From assembly GCA_015494505.1 (NCBI GenBank), contig WGBB01000129.1, positions 1 through 9,385 of the forward strand: 9,385 nucleotides of DNA, read 5' to 3'. The notes beneath the pieces were generated by a model. The model saw nothing but the letters and a program-made list of their open reading frames with translations, had not been told where the DNA came from and ran no database searches. A program made the position numbers and the translations under genes. The DNA is from Nitratiruptor sp. GTDB lineage: Bacteria > Campylobacterota > Campylobacteria > Campylobacterales > Nitratiruptoraceae. Positions within the stretch are counted from its first letter, which is position 1; each line of letters begins with the position of its first letter. Below, piece by piece: positions 5,257-9,385 of this stretch.

Positions 5257-6267
5257 ATGAAAATCCTCGTAAGTGCCCTCGAGCGGTCTGCCAATCTGCA
5301 TCTATCCTATCTTTTGCCCCATCTTGAGTACGAGCCTATCGGGATTTTCGACAAAGCCCTGGGCAATCCGATCGCCGATTTGCAATCGCTAGCCGTGATG
5401 GGGTTTAGCGACGCACTCAAAAAACTCCCCTACTTCTTACGTCTTAAAAACGAGATGGTAGCGCTGGCAGGCGAAGCCGACAAAGTTCTCCTCATCGATG
5501 CGAGCGGTTTCAATCTGCCTCTCGCCAAAGCCATCAAAGAGCGCTACCCCGACAAAGAGATTATCTATTACATCCTCCCCCAGGCCTGGGCCTGGCGTCG
5601 AGGACGCATCAAAAAAATAGAACGCTACGTGAATAAGGCGCTTAGCATCTTGCCTTTCGAAAAGGAGTACTACACTCCCGGCTACAATATCAAGTACGTG
5701 GGCCATCCGCTGCTCGATGAAATCCCAAGATTCAAAGAAAGTCCCGTCTCCAGCGACATCGTAGCCTTTATGCCGGGAAGCAGGCGCAGCGAAATCGCAG
5801 CCCTTATGCCGATATTTCGCCAAGTGCGCAAACAGATAGACAAAGAAGCGCTCCTTGTGGTGCCGCAGCATATGGAACTCTCGGTCTACGGCGACATTTC
5901 GGGATTTAGCGTGACTCACGATGCGTATGATGCGCTTTTGCGTAGCGAGTTTGCCTTTATTTGCAGCGGCACGGCCACGCTGGAAGCCTCCCTTATCGGC
6001 ACACCCTTGGCGCTGTGCTATATAGCCAAACCCCTCGACTACTTCATCGCCAAACGCTTCGTCAAACTCACCCACGTGGGGCTTGCCAATATCCTGCTCG
6101 GCGGAGGGGTGCATCCGGAGTTTTTGCAAGAGAGTGTAACGCCTCAAAACCTGCTGCAAGCCTACAGCGATGCAGACCCCGTGCAATTTTTGGAAAAATC
6201 GAAACAGCTACGCTCTTATCTGGGTTTTGGCAGCGCACAAAACGCGGCTAGGGAGATAAATGGATAG
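5257..6267 (+). CDS. lpxB: Lipid-A-disaccharide synthase LpxB
   Basis: The 336-residue product is a GT19 family glycosyltransferase that joins lipid X to UDP-2,3-diacylglucosamine to form the beta-1,6 lipid A disaccharide at the inner membrane. Family marks: LLIDASGFNLPLA (78-90) with Asp81 in the place of the essential E. coli Asp98, LPQAWAWRRGRIKKIERYV (107-125), LPFEKEYY (132-139), YVGHPLLDEI (147-156), MPGSRRSEI (172-180) and SGTATLEASLIGTP (237-250). The first loop is SALERSANLHL rather than the usual GExSGDxxGA, which I remember as normal in Campylobacter and Helicobacter LpxB. The protein is shorter than E. coli LpxB (382 residues). It leads a plus-strand unit; its last 8 nt overlap the AEC transporter gene. 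Confidence 0.93.
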   Translation: MKILVSALERSANLHLSYLLPHLEYEPIGIFDKALGNPIADLQSLAVMGFSDALKKLPYFLRLKNEMVALAGEADKVLLIDASGFNLPLAKAIKERYPDKEIIYYILPQAWAWRRGRIKKIERYVNKALSILPFEKEYYTPGYNIKYVGHPLLDEIPRFKESPVSSDIVAFMPGSRRSEIAALMPIFRQVRKQIDKEALLVVPQHMELSVYGDISGFSVTHDAYDALLRSEFAFICSGTATLEASLIGTPLALCYIAKPLDYFIAKRFVKLTHVGLANILLGGGVHPEFLQESVTPQNLLQAYSDADPVQFLEKSKQLRSYLGFGSAQNAAREING

Positions 6268-7168
6268 CTTCGGGGCTGTCTTTTTCGTCTATCTCTTCAT
6301 CTTTATAGGATTTGTCACAAAAAGGCTCTTCAAAGAGCGCGTGGACGAAAAGAGTCTCGTGGTGCTCTCAGTCTATATTTTTCAACCCTTTCTCACCTTT
6401 TGGGGGCTGCTCAAGCGTCCCCTCGATTTCGATTTGGCCCTTTCGCCCTTTGTCTTTTTCTTCCTTTCGCTCGCTATCGTCACACTCAACTACTTCATAG
6501 CGCGCGCCCTCTTTAGCGATGCGAAGGACCGCTCCATCTTCATCGTCTCATCGGTCATCGGCAATACGGGTAATCTAGGCGTGCCTCTGGGTATCGCGCT
6601 CTTTGGAGAAGGCTCGCTTCCGTACACCACCATCGTCAATCTCGCAAACGTCTTTATGGTGTATAGCTTTGGAGCCTATTTCTATTCGCGAGGCAATTTC
6701 GATGTGAAAAAATCGATACAAAACACCCTCAAGCTCCCCATTCTTTGGTTCGCAGCCCTTGCCATAATCCTCAATCTCGCTCATTTTGAGCCCACAAAGA
6801 GCTTCGATATGTTTTTGCAGATGGGCGCCTATACGGCGATTGTGTTGCAATTGATGATTTTTGGGCTCTACTTGGCCAAAATTACCCTGCGCTTTTTGGA
6901 TGTGAAACTCATCATTGCGGTTACGGCGATGAAATTTTTAGTGCTGCCCTTTGTAGCCTACATCGCCCTTTCTTTCTTGCCGCTTGAAGCTCTGAGCAAA
7001 AAGATTATCTTTATGGAGATGATGATGCCCCTTGCGGTGGCCAACGTCAACCTCGCGGCACTCTATAGATGCAAGGAGCTGGTGGTGACGGCTCTGGTTT
7101 TTATCACCACTCTCCTTTTTATCCCGCTTTTGCCTCTTTACATCCATATTATCGAAAGGATACAATGA
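6260..7168 (+). CDS. AEC (auxin efflux carrier) family permease
   Basis: The 302-residue product is an inner-membrane transporter with about ten predicted helices (roughly 5-20, 32-51, 60-80, 94-115, 124-143, 158-174, 186-206, 214-237, 247-266, 274-296). The family signature is GNTGNLGVPLGIALFG (101-116) in the broken helix 4, with a matching MMMPLAVANVNLAAL (254-268) in the second half, as expected for the inverted-repeat fold. Bacterial members move organic anions such as malonate or malate, but the substrate cannot be read from this sequence and no neighbour suggests one. It starts inside the lpxB stop (8-nt overlap) with AGGGAG 4 nt upstream, and its stop shares ATGA with the surE start. 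Translation is likely coupled along the unit. Nothing ties it to lipid A beyond position. Confidence 0.9.
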   Translation: MDSFGAVFFVYLFIFIGFVTKRLFKERVDEKSLVVLSVYIFQPFLTFWGLLKRPLDFDLALSPFVFFFLSLAIVTLNYFIARALFSDAKDRSIFIVSSVIGNTGNLGVPLGIALFGEGSLPYTTIVNLANVFMVYSFGAYFYSRGNFDVKKSIQNTLKLPILWFAALAIILNLAHFEPTKSFDMFLQMGAYTAIVLQLMIFGLYLAKITLRFLDVKLIIAVTAMKFLVLPFVAYIALSFLPLEALSKKIIFMEMMMPLAVANVNLAALYRCKELVVTALVFITTLLFIPLLPLYIHIIERIQ

Positions 7169-7941
7169 AACGCATTCTCATCACCAACGACGACGGATTC
7201 GAATCGGCAGGGCTTGCGGCCCTCATCGAAGCGGTGCAGGATCTTGGCGAGGTGCTTGTGGTGGTGCCCGCTAGCGAAAAGAGTGCCTGTGGGCACAGTC
7301 TTACCCTCACAAAGCCGCTGCGTTTCGTGCAGCTGCGCGACAACTTCTACAAACTCGATGACGGGACACCCACCGACTGCGTCTATCTGGCGCTGCACGC
7401 CCTCTATCCCGAGGGCATAAAACCGGACCTTGTCATAAGCGGCATCAACAGAGGCGCCAATATGGGCGAAGATATCACCTATTCGGGCACGGTAGCCGGA
7501 GCGATGGAGGGAGCAATTTACGGCATCCCCTCTATCGCTATCAGTCAAGTTTGCAACGCAAACTGCGAAGAGACCGAAATGGATATCGGCTACGGACCGG
7601 CCAAAGAGGTAGCACGCGAACTGGCCCAAAAGGTGCTCAGTAAAGGTTTTCCGCTAGGAGAGCGCAAACTCCTCAACGTCAACGTCCCGCCCCTGCCCAA
7701 GCCAAAAGGCTATCGCATCACACGCGCCGGCTTTCGCCTCTATGCCAATGAAGCGCATCTGCATAGAAATCCCAGAGGTCTGGAGTACTGGTGGCTAGGT
7801 CTGCATCCACTTGAGTGGCGCCCCGGCAAAGAGCGCGACTGCGATTTTGAAGCGATATACCAGGGCTACATCTCCATCACTCCCATCAAAGCGGACCTCA
7901 CCGCCTATGAAGAGATAGAAAACCTAAGGCGGTGGCTATGA
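7165..7941 (+). CDS. surE: 5'/3'-nucleotidase SurE
   Basis: The 258-residue product is a divalent-metal nucleoside monophosphate phosphatase of the SurE family, acting in the cytoplasm on 5'- and 3'-nucleotides and sometimes on short polyphosphate. The metal site is visible: ILITNDDG with Asp9 and Asp10, Ser40 in EKSACGHSLT and Asn95 in SGINRGANMG. Then come SGTVAGAMEG (107-116), with GIPSIAIS just after, and the C-terminal dimer-exchange region. Length is normal. The ATG at 7165 is chosen because it has AAAGGA 4 nt upstream, overlaps the transporter stop as ATGA, and begins exactly at the conserved MKRILITNDDG. Upstream in-frame codons to 7069 do not look like SurE. Its stop overlaps the next start as ATGA. 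A surE-ThiF gene pair is also known to me in Campylobacter. Confidence 0.96.
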   Translation: MKRILITNDDGFESAGLAALIEAVQDLGEVLVVVPASEKSACGHSLTLTKPLRFVQLRDNFYKLDDGTPTDCVYLALHALYPEGIKPDLVISGINRGANMGEDITYSGTVAGAMEGAIYGIPSIAISQVCNANCEETEMDIGYGPAKEVARELAQKVLSKGFPLGERKLLNVNVPPLPKPKGYRITRAGFRLYANEAHLHRNPRGLEYWWLGLHPLEWRPGKERDCDFEAIYQGYISITPIKADLTAYEEIENLRRWL

Positions 7942-8603
7942 GATATGAGCGCTGCAGGACGCTTTTTGGACAGAGCTTCGATACCATACGCGAAGCGAAA
8001 GTCTTGATACTCGGGGTCGGAGGCGTGGGAAGCTTCGCCCTTGATTGCTTGTATCGCACGGGAGTGGGCGACATCACCATCGTCGATTTCGACCGCTACG
8101 ACGTTACGAACCAAAACCGCCAAATCGGCAGCGAACATACGGGAGAAGTAAAGGTAGAAGTCCTCGGACGCCTCTATCCCGGTATTAAAAAAATTTATGC
8201 CAAAATCGATAATGACTGGGTAGAAAATTTCGATTTTAGTCCATACGATGTAGTTATCGATGCTATAGACGATATACGAGCCAAAGTGGCCATTGCGCAA
8301 AAGTGCGCTCCCAAGCTTATCAGCTCTATGGGGAGTGCTAGAAAGTGCGACCCCACCAAAATCGAGGCTGCATCGATATGGAAAACGCACGGCGACCCGT
8401 TTGCCAAAAAGATTCGATACGAACTGAAAAAAGCAGGATTTAGCGGCGATTTTTTAGCGATTTTTAGCCCAGAAACTCCCAGATGCAAAGACAAAGGAAG
8501 TTTTGTAGGAGTGACGGGGGCATTCGGCTTGGCGCTGTGCGCAAAAACGATAGAGAGAATAGAAAATGAGCGATGTAGCGATAGTGATACCACTCTACAA
8601 TGA
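7938..8603 (+). CDS. tcdA: ThiF/MoeB-like E1 family protein, probable tRNA t6A dehydratase TcdA
   Basis: The 221-residue product has an E1-like adenylating fold: GVGGVGS (26-32) for ATP binding, IVDFDRYDVTNQNRQIG (48-64) with the Asp-x-Asp and Asn-Arg residues, and VIDAIDD (106-112). The later segments SSMGSARKCDPTKIEAA (129-145), DPFAKKIRYELKKAG and FSPETPR (176-182) match TcdA (CsdL), which uses ATP to cyclise t6A37 in tRNA to ct6A. There is no CxxC zinc pair of the MoeB/ThiF kind, which supports TcdA over sulfur carrier activation. It is shorter than the E. coli protein (268). The ATG at 7938 overlaps the surE stop as ATGA; a GTG at 7932 is in frame but too near the AAGG. The last 12 codons lie inside the following glycosyltransferase gene, so the C-terminal tail is probably not functional. 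Confidence 0.85.
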   Translation: MRYERCRTLFGQSFDTIREAKVLILGVGGVGSFALDCLYRTGVGDITIVDFDRYDVTNQNRQIGSEHTGEVKVEVLGRLYPGIKKIYAKIDNDWVENFDFSPYDVVIDAIDDIRAKVAIAQKCAPKLISSMGSARKCDPTKIEAASIWKTHGDPFAKKIRYELKKAGFSGDFLAIFSPETPRCKDKGSFVGVTGAFGLALCAKTIERIENERCSDSDTTLQ

Positions 8604-9246
8604 AGAAAAGGTAATCCGCAAAACTCTCGAGGAGCTGCGTCAAAAACGTCCCGATGACGTCATCATCGTCGTGGATGACGGCTCGAAAGACAATAGCTAC
8701 TTCGAGGCCTGCATTCCGGGCGTCTATCTTTTGCGCCATATCGTCAACCTCGGCCAGGGCGCTGCACTGCAAACGGGCATAGACTATGCCAAGAAGCTTG
8801 GCTGCAAATATGTGGTTACCTTCGATTCTGACGGGCAACACTGTGCCGAAGATATCGAACCTTTCATAGAAACATTGCGCAACGACGAAGCCGATATAGT
8901 TCTTTGCTCGCGCTTTTTAGGAAAAGCAGAAAACATCCCGACTCTCAAAAAGTATTTTTTACGTGTTGCAGCATTGGTGGAGCGATTTTTAACAGGTATT
9001 AAACTCACCGACGTGCACAACGGCTTTCGCGCCATCAACGTGGCCAAATTTCCAGATTTTGTCATCACCCAAAACCGCATGTCCCACGCCTCAGAAATCA
9101 TCGACCTCATCAAGCGTCTCGGCATGCGGTATGTCGAAAAGCCTTGCACCATCCGCTATAGCGACTACTCTCTTTCTAAGGGACAATCGATGATGAACAG
9201 CGTCAATATCATCATCGAATTTATCCTCGGAAAGGCTATTAAATGA
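8566..9246 (+). CDS. Family 2 glycosyltransferase, DPM1/polyprenyl-phosphate type
   Basis: The 226-residue product has a GT-A fold with VIPLYNEE (7-14), VVDDGSKDNS (35-44), NLGQGAALQTG (61-71) and the metal/sugar-nucleotide motif FDSDGQH (86-92). TDVHNGFRA (148-156) and SHASEII (173-179) are typical of dolichol/undecaprenyl-phosphate sugar transferases. It has no long C-terminal membrane helices, only an amphipathic IIIEFILGKAIK tail. The expected reaction is transfer of a sugar from a nucleotide sugar to a lipid phosphate at the inner membrane; the sugar is unknown. It is followed with an ATGA overlap by a DUF2304-like membrane protein, a pairing common next to such enzymes, which suggests the partner supplies the membrane anchor. 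Its start lies 38 nt inside the TcdA-like gene and has only a weak purine-rich ribosome site. Confidence 0.88.
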   Translation: MSDVAIVIPLYNEEKVIRKTLEELRQKRPDDVIIVVDDGSKDNSYFEACIPGVYLLRHIVNLGQGAALQTGIDYAKKLGCKYVVTFDSDGQHCAEDIEPFIETLRNDEADIVLCSRFLGKAENIPTLKKYFLRVAALVERFLTGIKLTDVHNGFRAINVAKFPDFVITQNRMSHASEIIDLIKRLGMRYVEKPCTIRYSDYSLSKGQSMMNSVNIIIEFILGKAIK

Positions 9247-9385
9247 TATTTATCAAACTTTTACTCATTACGATCCTTACCGTCGTCTTTTTGCTTATCA
9301 CACTCTCAAGCCGATTTCGCACCTATCAAAGACTCTTTATCATTTTCGGCTACGGAGCACTCGCCTTTTTCATCCTCTTTCCATC
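9243..9385 (+). CDS. Small membrane protein, DUF2304-like, N-terminal part (runs off right edge)
   Basis: From an ATG overlapping the glycosyltransferase stop (ATGA), 47 codons are open to the end of the window. They encode a hydrophobic segment at about 2-22 (IFIKLLLITILTVVFLLITL), a short basic loop SSRFRTYQR (22-30) and the start of a second hydrophobic segment (31-47) ending ILFP. This two-helix plan and the position right after a GT2 gene fit DUF2304 proteins, which are about 110-120 residues with three helices and no established biochemical function. AAAGG 7 nt upstream serves as ribosome site. The family call rests on a partial sequence and on context; that it is a membrane protein is clear. 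Confidence 0.7.
   Translation, partial: MIFIKLLLITILTVVFLLITLSSRFRTYQRLFIIFGYGALAFFILFP

Noticed and set aside
5437..6186. 249-codon open frame antisense to lpxB
   Set aside because: The opposite strand carries all LpxB motifs; the antisense translation is low-complexity and unlike any family I know.
7069..7164. 32-residue N-terminal extension of SurE from an upstream ATG
   Set aside because: It lies inside the transporter gene, is not SurE-like, and the ATG at 7165 has a good ribosome site and the conserved first strand.
7932..7937. GTG start two codons upstream for the TcdA-like gene
   Set aside because: It is almost on top of the only ribosome-like AAGG; ATG at 7938 gives the ATGA overlap seen at the neighbouring junctions.
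1..9385. Mobile elements, CRISPR arrays, tRNA/rRNA genes, toxin-antitoxin or defence genes
   Set aside because: Both strands were read; coding sequence fills nearly the whole window with housekeeping and envelope genes, and no repeats, transposase or RNA gene signatures were seen.

Overview
This is a compact, gene-dense stretch of bacterial chromosome, most likely from the Campylobacterota (formerly Epsilonproteobacteria). The case rests on three things. LpxB opens with a SALERSANLHL segment where most LpxB proteins have a glycine-rich motif, and this resembles Campylobacter/Helicobacter LpxB. The MetF-like protein is of a divergent type I associate with this phylum. Finally, greA, lpxB, surE and a ThiF-family gene are clustered, as I remember them near each other in Campylobacter jejuni. 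Base composition is roughly balanced, so a free-living member of the phylum (Sulfurovum, Nitratifractor or Hydrogenimonas-like) fits better than an AT-rich pathogen. Genus is not determined.

Layout. (1) Positions 1-1216, minus strand: serB, then a PEBP (YbhB/YbcL) family gene, then the 5' end of a DUF72 gene that runs off the left edge; each overlaps the next. (2) Positions 1277-3053, plus strand: a divergent metF-type gene overlapping an uncharacterised secreted, probably outer-membrane beta-barrel protein. (3) Positions 3034-5208, minus strand: greA, argC and an LpxH-type phosphoesterase. The last of these meets the barrel gene tail to tail with a 20-nt overlap. (4) Positions 5257-9385, plus strand: lpxB, an AEC-family transporter, surE, a TcdA-like ThiF protein, a family-2 glycosyltransferase and the start of a DUF2304-like small membrane protein that runs off the right edge. 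Adjacent genes in this run overlap by 4-38 nt.

Only two real intergenic gaps exist (1217-1276 and 5209-5256), both between divergent genes. The second carries two back-to-back extended -10 promoters that share the palindrome TATAATTATA.

Most genes are core metabolism or envelope functions: serine and arginine synthesis, C1 folate metabolism, lipid A synthesis, transcript cleavage, nucleotide phosphatase and tRNA modification. I saw no mobile element, CRISPR array, RNA gene or defence system. I do not think the window contains an undescribed multi-gene system. The points most worth checking are the shared greA/lpxB promoter, a possible dual start in the PEBP gene, the unknown barrel protein and the GT2-DUF2304 pair.
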